Below, piece by piece: positions 51,497 to 60,860 of a DNA stretch of 64,000 nt. Source of the stretch: Henriciella litoralis (lineage in GTDB: Bacteria > Pseudomonadota > Alphaproteobacteria > Caulobacterales > Hyphomonadaceae); assembly GCF_002088935.1 (NCBI RefSeq), contig NZ_NCSS01000006.1:1024407-1088406 (forward strand), in the 5' to 3' direction. The notes beneath the pieces were generated by a model that was given only the letters and a program-made list of their open reading frames with translations, searched no databases and was not told the DNA's origin. Made by a program: the position numbers and the translations under genes. The stretch's first letter is position 1. Every line of letters starts with the position of its first letter.

Positions 51497-52564
51497 ATGA
51501 CAAAGTTCAGCCGCCGCAACCTTCTGAAAATGCTATCAGCTGCTCCTCTAGCCGGAGGGGTGGGGATCAACCTATCTGCATGCGGAGGGCCGTCCAAGGA
51601 CCGGATCAACATCTATACCTGGGACACTTATACGGGCGAGAACACGGTTGATGATTTTGAAGCCGCAACCCAGTCGAGTGTAAACCTCTCTTACTTTGCC
51701 AATAATGACGAATTGTTCGCCAAGATGCGTGTTGGCAATCCTGGCTTTGATTTGATCGTCCCTTCCAACGATTTCGTGGAACGGCTCATTGCGGCGGATC
51801 TTCTGGAAAAGCTGGATCACTCAAAAATTCCGAACCTAAAGAATATCGCTCCGGAATTCATGGATGTCCCGTACGATCCCGGCAGACAGTATTCGGTACC
51901 TTACACCTGGCTCATCACCGGCCTCGGCTATCGCAAATCAAAAGTCGACAGCGTTCCTGACAGCTGGAAATGGGTGTTCGACTCCGACCGCTACAAAGGC
52001 CGAATCGGCCTCCTTGGGGAAGCGAGCGAGCTCTTCGAACTCGCCATCAAATACCAAGGCCACTCGGTCAACGACACCGATCCTGACGTGATCGAAAGCG
52101 CTGCAGACATGCTGATGCGGCAGAAGCCCAACATCGCCATGTTCCATGACGACAATGGGCAAGACGCGCTACTCGCAGGCGATGTCGATATCGTCATTGA
52201 ATACAATGGGGATATCGCCCAGGTCATGCAGGAAGACGACGATATCGACTTTGTCGTCCCGAAAGAGGGAAGCATCCTCGCGTCAGATGGTTTCTGCATA
52301 CCAAAAGGCGCCCGCAATCCGGACCTGGCGCATCAATTCATCAACTTCATTCTCGATGCCAAGAATGGCGCGCACATTGCCGAGACGATCCAGTACCCAA
52401 CGCCCAACGAGGCTGCGCTGGCGTTAATGCCGAACTCATACAGGGACAATAAGGCGATTTTCCCGCCGCAGGACGTTCTGAGCGTGAGCGAATATGTGCG
52501 CGATCCCGGAATGGAAGTGAACCGCATCTTTTCAGAGTATCTGACGCGCATCCGTAGCGCGTAG
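51497..52564 (+). CDS. Polyamine-binding lipoprotein (PotD/PotF type)
   Basis: 355 residues. Tat-like N terminus (SRRNLLKML) plus lipobox LSAC, then the mature start INIYTWDTYTGENT and SYFANNDELFAKMRVGNPGFDLIVPSNDFVERL typical of spermidine/putrescine-binding proteins. It delivers substrate to the permease pair. Last gene of the transport operon; a long hairpin follows at 52898. Confidence 0.92.
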   Translation: MTKFSRRNLLKMLSAAPLAGGVGINLSACGGPSKDRINIYTWDTYTGENTVDDFEAATQSSVNLSYFANNDELFAKMRVGNPGFDLIVPSNDFVERLIAADLLEKLDHSKIPNLKNIAPEFMDVPYDPGRQYSVPYTWLITGLGYRKSKVDSVPDSWKWVFDSDRYKGRIGLLGEASELFELAIKYQGHSVNDTDPDVIESAADMLMRQKPNIAMFHDDNGQDALLAGDVDIVIEYNGDIAQVMQEDDDIDFVVPKEGSILASDGFCIPKGARNPDLAHQFINFILDAKNGAHIAETIQYPTPNEAALALMPNSYRDNKAIFPPQDVLSVSEYVRDPGMEVNRIFSEYLTRIRSA

Positions 52565-52992
52565 AGACATTGGCAAATCTGCTGGTTCTATCGGCCCGAG
52601 CTGGGATTTAACCGCCTTGGAAGGCCCTGTGCGTCGGAAGCGCCCGAGCCGGCTCGCAAGGGGCTGGTCCGACCGATCGCTTCTGAAAATGCAACGGCCC
52701 AGAGCAATCGTACCATCCTGAGATGGACCGGCGAAGCTGTCACCCGAATACCGGGAAGGTTACGCCTGAAAAGCTAACATGGACATGTGAGGACTTCAGC
52801 GGACCAATGGCCACCGCGCCCCCGCCCTGCCGGCTGAACCGGCCGACAGAACGACGAGCGTCGCGCGGTCGATTTCTCTACAATTTCAGTGAGATGTCCG
52901 GCGCATTCTTGAGCCCACTGGTGGGACCCAAGAATGCGCCGGAAAACTGCGCGATATTCTGCCGGCGAGCGCAGTGCCCCGCCGACATTTCC
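52565..52992. other. Intergenic region with a long hairpin
   Basis: 428 bp between the PotD gene and the convergent amidohydrolase gene. No gene is supported. It holds the hairpin at 52898-52942; the remainder shows no recognisable feature. Confidence 0.55.
52898..52942. repeat. Long perfect hairpin, 14-bp outer stem
   Basis: CCGGCGCATTCTTG (52898-52911) and CAAGAATGCGCCGG (52929-52942) are exact reverse complements. A second inner stem CCCAC-TG-GTGGG fills the loop. No T-run follows, so it is not a classical terminator; it may be a REP-like element or a transcript-stabilising structure at the tail-to-tail junction. Confidence 0.75.
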
Positions 52993-54768
52993 TTAGTCTT
53001 CCGAATAAACCAGTTCGCCATCCAGATAGACAGAATCAACGCGCATCTGATCCATCTGCGAAATGTCTATCTGGTACGGATCATCTTTCAGAACGACGAA
53101 ATCGGCATCTTTTCCGACTTGAATGGTTCCGATTGAGTCTTCTTTTCCAAACTGTTTCGCAGAGTTCACCGTGTAGGCTTTGATCGCGGCGTCACGTTCC
53201 ATTTTAGCCGATTCAGGATCCTTGAACGGATGATCGCCTGGCGTGTACTCACGGCGCGTCACCGCCATCTCTATGCCAATAAATGGATCGGCCCGCGGAT
53301 ACTCCCACCATGAGACGACATCGCTAGATAGCGTGACATTGGCGCCAGCGTCGACAAACTGCCCCACAACCATATTCTGTTTGGCTCTTTCGGGTCCGAG
53401 CAATGCTGCGCCGGCGCCCCCGAACACCGAGCCCCCAAACCAATGTGGCGTGAAGTCGACATTGACGCCCAGGTCTGCAGCCCGCTCGATGTCCGGCGGA
53501 GACACATACTCGACGTGAGCAATGGTCACTTCAATATTGAGAGGCCTGCCCAACTCGGATGTCGCAAGCTCCACTGCATCCAGAACCGACTTGGTCGCAT
53601 CGCTGCCAACCGTATGAAGATGAAGATCGATGTTCTCAGCATCGAGCTCAACCATCAGCTTAACGAGCCGCTCAGTGCTAAATAACTTGCCGCCCGAGCC
53701 GAGCGAAGGGATTGCATACGGTTCAACTTCGGCCGCCGTGGCCACTTCATGAACGCCGTCATAGTGGACCTTGACGGTATTGATCGTGAACCGTCCGAAG
53801 GCATATTCATCTCTCAGCCTGCGAACTTCTGATACGGCCGCATCTAACTCGTTCGGGTTCCAGATGTGATAGGATCCCTCATAGTTGAGCGGCAAACGAT
53901 GACTATGGGCGAGCTCCGAAACTACGGCGTAAATTTCATCATCCCAGATAAAATTGCCCGCATCGAAAAGCGTGGTCACGCCTCGACTGCTGAGGAAGTC
54001 CAGGAAAGTCGTCATGTTCGCCTTGAGTTCGTCTCGTGGCGAAATCATCGAACTATCCATATACGGCATCAGGGCAAACTCTTTGACCCAACCCGTTGGC
54101 TCGCCGTTCTCATCTCGTACGAAATATGAAATTCCCGGGCTAACATCGGGCGTTTCCGATGTGACGCCATACATGTCGATCGCAGCTGAATTCAGCCAGC
54201 GGGTATGACCCGAATTATCACTCAACAGCACCGGACGGTCCGGAAAGATCTCGTCCAGTTCGTACCTGTTTGGGCCATCGGGGAAAAACGCTTCCACGTC
54301 CCACTCGCCCAACCTGATGATGTCAGGCAGGTCATCAGATTGGCTGTACTCCTTCAGCCAATCCAAGGTTTCCTGCCGGTCCATGTCGCGAGGCATCGTC
54401 ATGACGTCGCCATCATCCCCCTCGCCCGGCCCATTTAGAGCAATCAGGCCTGGGTGAGTATGCGCATCAACTAGACCAGGAAGAACAAATTGGCCTTCCA
54501 GATCACGCACGTCGGCAGAATCTCCGGCAAAATCGAGCGCCTGCTCCGAAGAGCCAACGAACAAGAACTTTCCGTCGCCGACAACAACCGCTTCAGCAAG
54601 CGGGTTGGCGTCGTCTTCAGTATAGATCTGCGCATTGTCGAAGACCGTAACATCTAATGCGGGAGAGGATGGGCTCCCCGACTGGATTGCCCCGCTTTCC
54701 TTGCCTACCGGAACGCACGCGACAATACTGAGAGTCGCAATCCCCAAATACAATGCGCGTTTACTCAT
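52993..54768 (-). CDS. YtcJ-type amidohydrolase, predicted lipoprotein
   Basis: 591 residues. Signal with lipobox SIVAC around residue 18, so periplasmic or outer-membrane bound. Metal-dependent amidohydrolase family: GLVDAHTHPGL metal motif, RWLNSAA, FTPHWFGGSVF, C-terminal GKDADFVVLKDDPYQ. YtcJ-like enzymes cleave amide or formamide bonds of small molecules. It follows the TonB receptor gene by 64 bp on the same strand, so an imported amide or N-acyl amine may be hydrolysed before uptake. AGGAG lies seven bases before the ATG. Confidence 0.87.
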   Translation of the reverse strand: MSKRALYLGIATLSIVACVPVGKESGAIQSGSPSSPALDVTVFDNAQIYTEDDANPLAEAVVVGDGKFLFVGSSEQALDFAGDSADVRDLEGQFVLPGLVDAHTHPGLIALNGPGEGDDGDVMTMPRDMDRQETLDWLKEYSQSDDLPDIIRLGEWDVEAFFPDGPNRYELDEIFPDRPVLLSDNSGHTRWLNSAAIDMYGVTSETPDVSPGISYFVRDENGEPTGWVKEFALMPYMDSSMISPRDELKANMTTFLDFLSSRGVTTLFDAGNFIWDDEIYAVVSELAHSHRLPLNYEGSYHIWNPNELDAAVSEVRRLRDEYAFGRFTINTVKVHYDGVHEVATAAEVEPYAIPSLGSGGKLFSTERLVKLMVELDAENIDLHLHTVGSDATKSVLDAVELATSELGRPLNIEVTIAHVEYVSPPDIERAADLGVNVDFTPHWFGGSVFGGAGAALLGPERAKQNMVVGQFVDAGANVTLSSDVVSWWEYPRADPFIGIEMAVTRREYTPGDHPFKDPESAKMERDAAIKAYTVNSAKQFGKEDSIGTIQVGKDADFVVLKDDPYQIDISQMDQMRVDSVYLDGELVYSED

Positions 54769-54832
54769 CTACGTTCTCCTGTTCCCGAACAATACGAGTG
54801 CGTTCCGAAGGCAAAGACATTCACGATGCTTC

Positions 54833-57175
54833 CTAGAAGCGATAATAGATCGAAGCACCAAATGTTCGCGGCTGACCGAAATTGAACCGCGTGTCCTGAA
54901 TGGTGTTACCAAATCCATTGGATTCGATCAGCGAATAGTACACGAATTCATCCGTCAGGTTCTCAACGAAGAGTGAAACGCCCCAGTCGTCGACGCTATC
55001 ATAGCCGATCCGACCATTCACCAGACTATACGACGGTATGTAAGGCGAATCCGGGTTGCCTGAAACGCGCATCTCGTCCTGATAGCTATAGCTTCCGTTG
55101 ATAAAGACCTCAGCACCCGACTCCAGTGGAATGGTATATGTCGCAATCAAAGAGGCTGTCACTTCAGGAGAACGCGCTTTTGGCGTCCCAACGTTGGCCG
55201 GATTGAATTCGTCTTCCTTGATCTCGGTATCCAGCAAAGCGAGGGTCGCAGACAAATCCAGGCGATTAGTCGGCAGCCATCTAACTTCGGCCTCAAGCCC
55301 CTGCCCGACGACTTCACCAACATTTTGAACAATGTAGGAAGCACCCTGGCTCACCAGCTGCTGTTGATCTTCGAACACATAATAGAAGGCAGCGGTATTT
55401 AGCTGGACGCTGTTGTCGAAGAACATCCCCTTCATGCCGATTTCGTAGCTATCGCTGGATTCCGGATCCGCGACGGCTGGTCGGCCGTTTATGGTCGGAT
55501 CGGAGACATCGACTCCTGCGAAGGCAGGGATCGGAACATCAGCCTCGAAAGACAGAGCATCGATTGCGCCTGCTTTGAAACCCTGAGCCCAACTTGCATA
55601 GAAGTTCAGATCGTCAGTTGCGGCATAAGAGAGCGCCGCGCGCCACGTCACCTTGTCCCAGTCAGCTTCAGACGTCACAGGAGTTGTTGCGATCGCCGGC
55701 CAGTTAAAGGCTGTTGCATACGGATTGTTGTTTGGAAAGATCGACAGGTCTGCCGGGTCTGGAACGTATTGGGTGAGACGCTTCTTATCGTAGTTGTAAC
55801 GCCCGCCAACGGTGAGCTCAAACTTCTCTCCCAATGGAATCGTGACGTCCCCGAAGAGAGACCATCCCGAAAAAGCGCCGTCCGTAGTTCCGAACTCTTC
55901 CTGGATCAAAGTCGTTGGGCTGCTGAAGTAGTTTAGCGTTTCGCTCCAGCTGCTCCCGATATATCCGTCCAGGTCTTCATCGAAGTAGCTTGCACCGAGC
56001 ACCCACACCCAATCATTCGCAGGCTCTATGAGCAGCTGGAATTCTTGCTGAAAGACCTTCTGGTCGGAGTTTTGCTCGTAAGGACCGAAATATGTCAGAT
56101 CCGGTATGGCGTTGCCGTCATAATCTTCCAGGTACCGGCTTTCAATGTCACGGTAGCTGGTGATCGCTTTGAGGCTGGTAATGTCGTTTAGTTCGACATT
56201 GACCTCTCCGGTAATGTCAAACAGTTCGGTTTTGATATAAGGGTCGAGATCGGTAGCGACATTGTAATTGTCACCGAACGGACCAGCCAGATTGGTCGTA
56301 TCCAGCGTCGGATCCAGAATATAATCTGTAAGAGGAAATCCGAAATAGGTCTGGTCGGCCAAGGAACCGGTTGCCTGGTGAATATTCGGAACGTCGGTCC
56401 GGTCTTCATAGTTGACCGTCAGCTTGGCATCCCACAAATTCTGTTCATACTTCACAGCCGCCCTGACGGCGAAGGAATCGGTATCACCAATCGTTTCGCC
56501 ATTTGCGACGTTGTTGTAAAATCCATCCTGCTGATCGACGTGTATGCCACCACGGAAATACAAATTGTCGGTCACTGGAACGTTGAGCACACCGGTGAAG
56601 TCGTATCCGTTTCGCTCAGAAATTTCAGCCTGCACGTCTCCCTCGAACGCGTCTACAGGCTCATTATTGATAATGTTGATCGCGCCGGCGATGGCGCTTC
56701 TGCCGTAGAGCGCATTCACAGGTCCTTTAACGACTTCTACCCGTTCCACATCGAATAGCGCGCTCGTCTGGGCACCATTGCGCCCCTGGTGCACACCATT
56801 CACGAAAACGCCCACATGCGGATCAAATCCGAACGTGAAGGCAGCCGACCCCAGACCGCGAATAGAGGTCCGTTCAGAGGTGGCATAGTCTGGCGCCGAG
56901 ACCAGTCCCGGCGTGAATGAGAAGATGTCGGTAAATTCGCCGATATGCTGATCTTCGACGATCTCGCCAGTGAAAGCGGTAATCGCGAGAGGCACGTCCT
57001 GAGCCGACTGAGCGCGCTTTTGAGCGACGACGACGACTTTTTCGATAACCCTGGTCGAATCTTCGCCATCGCTCTCCTGCACATCGGCGCTTTGCGCGAA
57101 TGCGGTAAGCGAAGCCGAAGTCATCAGCGCGACTATCGAAACACTCGTTATAGATTTAAAAACCCTGGATGCCAT
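54833..57175 (-). CDS. TonB-dependent receptor
   Basis: 780 residues. Signal peptide SIVALMTSASLTAFAQ, plug motif VEKVVVVAQKRAQSAQDVPLAITAF, VEVVKGPVNALYGRSAIAGAINI, and a C-terminal barrel ending GASIYYRF. ATG 57175 chosen because GAGGAG lies nine bases upstream; the TTG three codons earlier sits against that site. Operator TGTGATCACA lies 211 bp upstream, which ties it to the polyamine regulon; a polyamine conjugate or amide could be its ligand, though that is inference. Confidence 0.9.
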   Translation of the reverse strand: MASRVFKSITSVSIVALMTSASLTAFAQSADVQESDGEDSTRVIEKVVVVAQKRAQSAQDVPLAITAFTGEIVEDQHIGEFTDIFSFTPGLVSAPDYATSERTSIRGLGSAAFTFGFDPHVGVFVNGVHQGRNGAQTSALFDVERVEVVKGPVNALYGRSAIAGAINIINNEPVDAFEGDVQAEISERNGYDFTGVLNVPVTDNLYFRGGIHVDQQDGFYNNVANGETIGDTDSFAVRAAVKYEQNLWDAKLTVNYEDRTDVPNIHQATGSLADQTYFGFPLTDYILDPTLDTTNLAGPFGDNYNVATDLDPYIKTELFDITGEVNVELNDITSLKAITSYRDIESRYLEDYDGNAIPDLTYFGPYEQNSDQKVFQQEFQLLIEPANDWVWVLGASYFDEDLDGYIGSSWSETLNYFSSPTTLIQEEFGTTDGAFSGWSLFGDVTIPLGEKFELTVGGRYNYDKKRLTQYVPDPADLSIFPNNNPYATAFNWPAIATTPVTSEADWDKVTWRAALSYAATDDLNFYASWAQGFKAGAIDALSFEADVPIPAFAGVDVSDPTINGRPAVADPESSDSYEIGMKGMFFDNSVQLNTAAFYYVFEDQQQLVSQGASYIVQNVGEVVGQGLEAEVRWLPTNRLDLSATLALLDTEIKEDEFNPANVGTPKARSPEVTASLIATYTIPLESGAEVFINGSYSYQDEMRVSGNPDSPYIPSYSLVNGRIGYDSVDDWGVSLFVENLTDEFVYYSLIESNGFGNTIQDTRFNFGQPRTFGASIYYRF

Positions 57176-57385
57176 GACCTTCAACTCCTCATTGGTCAGG
57201 CCGAGCGGCTCGCTGCATCATTCAGCATAATCCACGCACGCACAGCCACATTTTTGCAATCACATTCGCCCAAAAGCCTCCCTCTCAGTAAGCCAATACG
57301 CTTGGGCGCGAATAGATAACTTTGTTTTTATTCCTTTTTCTGCCTTTTCTCAACTTGGCAAAACAAGGATAACCGCAAATCTTTT

Positions 57386-57397
57386 TTGTGATCACAA
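57386..57397. promoter_or_regulatory. Operator TTGTGATCACAA upstream of the TonB receptor
   Basis: Same 12-bp palindrome as 38039-38050, in the receptor's upstream region (211 bp from its ATG). Confidence 0.68.
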
Positions 57398-57970
57398 TTG
57401 GAGTCTTAGTTTACGAGTTTTACAGTTGTCAAGAGAAGTCGCTACTTTTCGTCGACAAGTTTTATTGCCGGGTGCTTTGCCCCTCACATGTGATGAACCT
57501 CTTGCCTTCTCTCCCTTCAAAGAGAGCGCTTAGTGCAGCAGCGGCACTCCGATCAAGCGAGAACAATTGGAGCGTCTGTTGGCGGGGACCGGCCTCGCAA
57601 TGACCGTCACCAAACGCGATTAAAGCCGTGGCGGTTTATCGATCTCGGCTTCCTCGGATAATTTCTCGCCAGGCTCCTGAACCGGCAGAGTCGGCCGTCA
57701 ATATGTCGAAGGATCACCGATCTCACCCTGTGCTGGAGACACAACTCAGCAGAACATACGGTATGCTACCCTTCGCCAAGATCGAGATCACTTATTCGTC
57801 TATGAAGCAGCGTGCGTTTGATCTTGAATAGCCAATGTCAGACGTCCTCTTTTAAAGCCGAACAAACCACAAATCCTGTTGTGGGATCGGACTTCAGAGA
57901 TTTTTGATGGAGTGCCGGTTCAAGTTAACCTTGGCAACAATGCTATTCTAAGCCTACTTTGATGTTTCGA

Positions 57971-57992
57971 TAACCGCCAATAGGGGCGGTTA
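57971..57992. repeat. Hairpin TAACCGCC/GGCGGTTA upstream of the GntR gene
   Basis: Perfect 8-bp arms around a six-base loop, ending 39 bp before the GntR start. Could be an autoregulatory operator or an mRNA structure. Confidence 0.45.
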
Positions 57993-58031
57993 TTCACAAT
58001 TCTCGACACGCAGATTGAATTAAGGACATTG

Positions 58032-58766
58032 ATGAAAAATTCTGTGCCACAAGACTCAGGGTTGAACGGCGACGATGCAAACTCATCTTCGGAGCACGCT
58101 GAGACGGCGGGCAAAGACAGCGCTGTGCACGAGCAGGTCTTCCTCAAACTTCGTGATCTCATAATCTCAGGGCAATTAAGCCCAGGCGAAACGCTTTCAG
58201 TGCGCGGAATCGCTAAAACCTTCGATGTGAGCACCATGCCGGCACGAGACGCGATCCGTCGATTGGCCGCGGCCGGGGCGATTGAGTTTAATGACACAAG
58301 GCGGATCAAGGTCGCGCGGATCGATCGCACCCACCTTGAGCAGATCCGGTTTGCCCGGTTGCAGCTTGAGCCGGAAATTAGCCGTCATGCGGTGCGTCGA
58401 CTAAGCAAGATGCCAAAGCGGAAGAAGCAACTCCTGGAAACGCTCGATCAATACGACCGACTTCTGGACCAGGCGATCAATGCCGGAGACATTGATGGAT
58501 ATGCCAGACATAATAGCGCCTTCCACTTCGAGATTTATCGTGCGGCCGAATCGACAGTGCTCATGCGTCTGGTAGAAGATCTATGGCTTCAATTGGGGCC
58601 AACGATGCGCACGGTCCTTGGAAGACTGGGCACATCCAACCTTGTTGAAGACAGGCACAAAGAGGCTATGGCAGCCCTCCGCGATAATGATGAAGATGCG
58701 TTAGCAGAAGCCATACATATGGACATTCGGGAAGGCTTGGACAGTTTGCGGGAAACGGTCGTTTAA
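58032..58766 (+). CDS. GntR family regulator with FCD-type ligand domain
   Basis: 244 residues. N-terminal winged helix-turn-helix (LRDLIISGQLSPGETLSVRGIAKTFDVSTMPARDAIRRLAAAGAIEF) and a C-terminal all-helical FCD domain (HNSAFHFEIYRAAESTVLMRLVEDLWLQLGP). ATG 58032 with AAGGA five bases upstream. It is the only GntR-type regulator in the polyamine region, so it is the natural candidate for binding TGTGATCACA; not proven, since its own upstream region carries a different hairpin. Confidence 0.9.
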   Translation: MKNSVPQDSGLNGDDANSSSEHAETAGKDSAVHEQVFLKLRDLIISGQLSPGETLSVRGIAKTFDVSTMPARDAIRRLAAAGAIEFNDTRRIKVARIDRTHLEQIRFARLQLEPEISRHAVRRLSKMPKRKKQLLETLDQYDRLLDQAINAGDIDGYARHNSAFHFEIYRAAESTVLMRLVEDLWLQLGPTMRTVLGRLGTSNLVEDRHKEAMAALRDNDEDALAEAIHMDIREGLDSLRETVV

Positions 58767-58933
58767 GCACAGGATGGGGGCTCTCAGTCCAAATACGAAC
58801 CCGCCTCTGCCGCGCAGCAACCGCCCTACCCTGTCGAAGCAAAAGCCCGCGCTGCCTGATGTTGAATTATCCGTCGGGGCCGGCAAAAATAAGTCTGCTT
58901 TGGCTGAAATCGGCAGGGAGGATACGGCAGGCC

Positions 58934-59845
58934 ATGAAGTTCGATTATAATTCGGTGATGAACACACTGACCTATCTCGATGTGGCATCTGCGAATGCGA
59001 AACTGCGGCGAATTGAAGGTCAAATGAATCGCCCCGCCCGTGATCCTGTTGCTGATCGCGAAGCGGCAGAGTTCATGGCCAACTTCAAGCTGGAAGCACT
59101 ATTCGACAAATTGCTTGCCCGAGACGCGAAGATCGAAAAAGACGGATCGGCTCGCGAATACTTTCAAATCGAGCTTCTTGCGCTGGAACTCGTCAATTAC
59201 GAACCAGAGGATTTCGACCGGCCGAGCTACGCCGCTAAAGTTGATCAACTTCGCTACTCCACATTCGCGCGCAGGAGGGAGTTGGCGGAAAAGTTCGGCG
59301 AGGAAGGCCGCCGCCGGATAGAAGATCTTATTCAACTGCCTTCGCTGATCGACCGGACCAAGAAGGCTTATGTGTTCGAAGAGGCGCGCCGCGCCCAAAA
59401 AGGTTCCTGGATACTCAGCGGTGGGGCTATTCCGATATATATGCTTGGCGCTCTATTCGTTGGTGCGGCCGCCTGGTTGCCGACCTACTGGGATGGCCCC
59501 TTTCTCGAAATCATGAGCGGAGATGAGAGCTATCGGCTCGCGCCAATTTTATTCACCAGCGGCCTTGGCATTGTCGGGGCTATTGCCGTGCTGCGCCTTT
59601 TTGTCTTTTCACGGATTAAGACGAAGATCAGGCGTGCAAAGCAACAGGTGAGCTATGAAGGTGAAGTGCCGGTTTCGCTCTCAAAAGCAGCCAAGTACAG
59701 AGCCCACCAAAGTGCACATCCGATAACGCCCAACACGCTTGATCGTCACAAGTTTGACGATTCGTCCCCGGAGGGCCTGAAAACGGGGCTGCAGAAGCTG
59801 GAAAAGATGCTCATAGATGCCCGACAGTGGCTTGAAACGAATTAA
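58934..59845 (+). CDS. Unrecognised membrane protein, two transmembrane segments
   Basis: 303 residues. A soluble N-terminal half rich in charged residues (AREYFQIELLALELVNYEPEDFDRPS) is followed by two hydrophobic segments (GAIPIYMLGALFVGAAAWLP and APILFTSGLGIVGAIAVLRLFVF) and a basic C-terminal part. No family recognised. Start ATG 58934 preferred. It ends by overlapping the next gene on the opposite strand by 4 bp. Confidence 0.62.
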   Translation: MKFDYNSVMNTLTYLDVASANAKLRRIEGQMNRPARDPVADREAAEFMANFKLEALFDKLLARDAKIEKDGSAREYFQIELLALELVNYEPEDFDRPSYAAKVDQLRYSTFARRRELAEKFGEEGRRRIEDLIQLPSLIDRTKKAYVFEEARRAQKGSWILSGGAIPIYMLGALFVGAAAWLPTYWDGPFLEIMSGDESYRLAPILFTSGLGIVGAIAVLRLFVFSRIKTKIRRAKQQVSYEGEVPVSLSKAAKYRAHQSAHPITPNTLDRHKFDDSSPEGLKTGLQKLEKMLIDARQWLETN

Positions 59846-60672
59846 TTGAACGCCCCGCCCCAACCGCTCCTTTCACGATAAGCCGCAATGGCCGCCATCG
59901 ATGCAATTCTGTCGATGCGCTGATAGAACGGCATTCCTTCCCCATAGCCATATTTATGAGGTTCCTCGCCGTACATATTTTTCAATTGGCGCATCTCCTC
60001 GAGCGTACGTGCCACGGCCTCCTCGAAGTCAACATCGTTCCACTGCCGGAAATACTCAAGATAGCAGGGACTAAGCATTTCGTTGGATCGACTTGCCTGT
60101 ACGAGTGAGCCAGACCGCTCAAACCAGCGTTCGGCAATCTGCTGACAGGACTGGTCACTCGTCTGGTTCGTCCATGGCTGGTAAGACGCAAGTCCGGCAG
60201 GCACATTCCCACCGCGTTCGCGCTGCATGTTGATCAGTGTTTCTACGAAAGCTTTTGACGCATCGGGACGACCGCTATCGGCCAGAAACCATCCAACATT
60301 AGCAATGTCGAGCAGCTTCCAGTCTTCCAGTCCATTTCGAAATGATTTTTTATCCGCCTCGAATATTGTCTCTAGTTGAGCGCGATAATCGACATCGCTT
60401 TCGATAAAGCGCAACGCCCAGATCCAGGACATATCGGACTGTTTCCAGCGCAACGAACCGGTAGGGCCATACCGTTCGTTAAGCTCTGCCTTAACGCAAA
60501 CAGGGTCCAGATCACGCAAGCATTCTTCGCCGGTCATTGGCGCGGTCCGGTATTCAGTCCAATGCGCATATTCCGGAACGAAATAACGCGCCGCGAGGAT
60601 CACTACCGCGATCGCTGCAAGATCGACCCAAGGCCACGTTATTCCACTACGTCCTTTGCGTTGCTTCGCCAT
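59842..60672 (-). CDS. Unrecognised single-pass membrane protein
   Basis: 276 residues. N-terminal anchor (VDLAAIAVVILAARYFV) and an extracytoplasmic domain with four cysteines in pairs (EECLRDLDPVCV; SCQQIAE ... MLSPCYL), which could form disulfides. Helical, tetratricopeptide-like segments are possible but I cannot confirm them. Convergent with 58934-59845. Confidence 0.65.
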   Translation of the reverse strand: MAKQRKGRSGITWPWVDLAAIAVVILAARYFVPEYAHWTEYRTAPMTGEECLRDLDPVCVKAELNERYGPTGSLRWKQSDMSWIWALRFIESDVDYRAQLETIFEADKKSFRNGLEDWKLLDIANVGWFLADSGRPDASKAFVETLINMQRERGGNVPAGLASYQPWTNQTSDQSCQQIAERWFERSGSLVQASRSNEMLSPCYLEYFRQWNDVDFEEAVARTLEEMRQLKNMYGEEPHKYGYGEGMPFYQRIDRIASMAAIAAYRERSGWGGAFN

Positions 60673-60860
60673 TTTCGGCCCCCTTTTTTAAGAGGGAATA
60701 GCAAGAGATCAACGCAGATGCCAAGCCGCAGGACAAACCGATCAGACAAAATCGATCTGACGTCAAACACCAATATTTCTGTTCTCGCGGCTGATCAACT
60801 CATCCTTTCAGGGGTCTTGAATGGTGGCTAAAAGTCTAATGCGAGCCAGCCTCCAGCAAC

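Larger units (their letters stand above)
57176..58031. promoter_or_regulatory. Long intergenic region upstream of the receptor and GntR genes
   Basis: 856 bp between two divergent genes. Contains the operator at 57386-57397 and the hairpin TAACCGCC/GGCGGTTA at 57971-57992. Short open frames in it have no ribosome site or family likeness, so I see no gene. Part of it is A+T-rich. Confidence 0.55.

Noticed and set aside
52723..53136. 137-codon open frame on the plus strand
   Set aside because: Covers the hairpin region and the amidohydrolase gene end; no ribosome site or homology.
57388..57831. Short open frames in the 856-bp intergenic region
   Set aside because: One begins within the operator; no ribosome site and no family resemblance.
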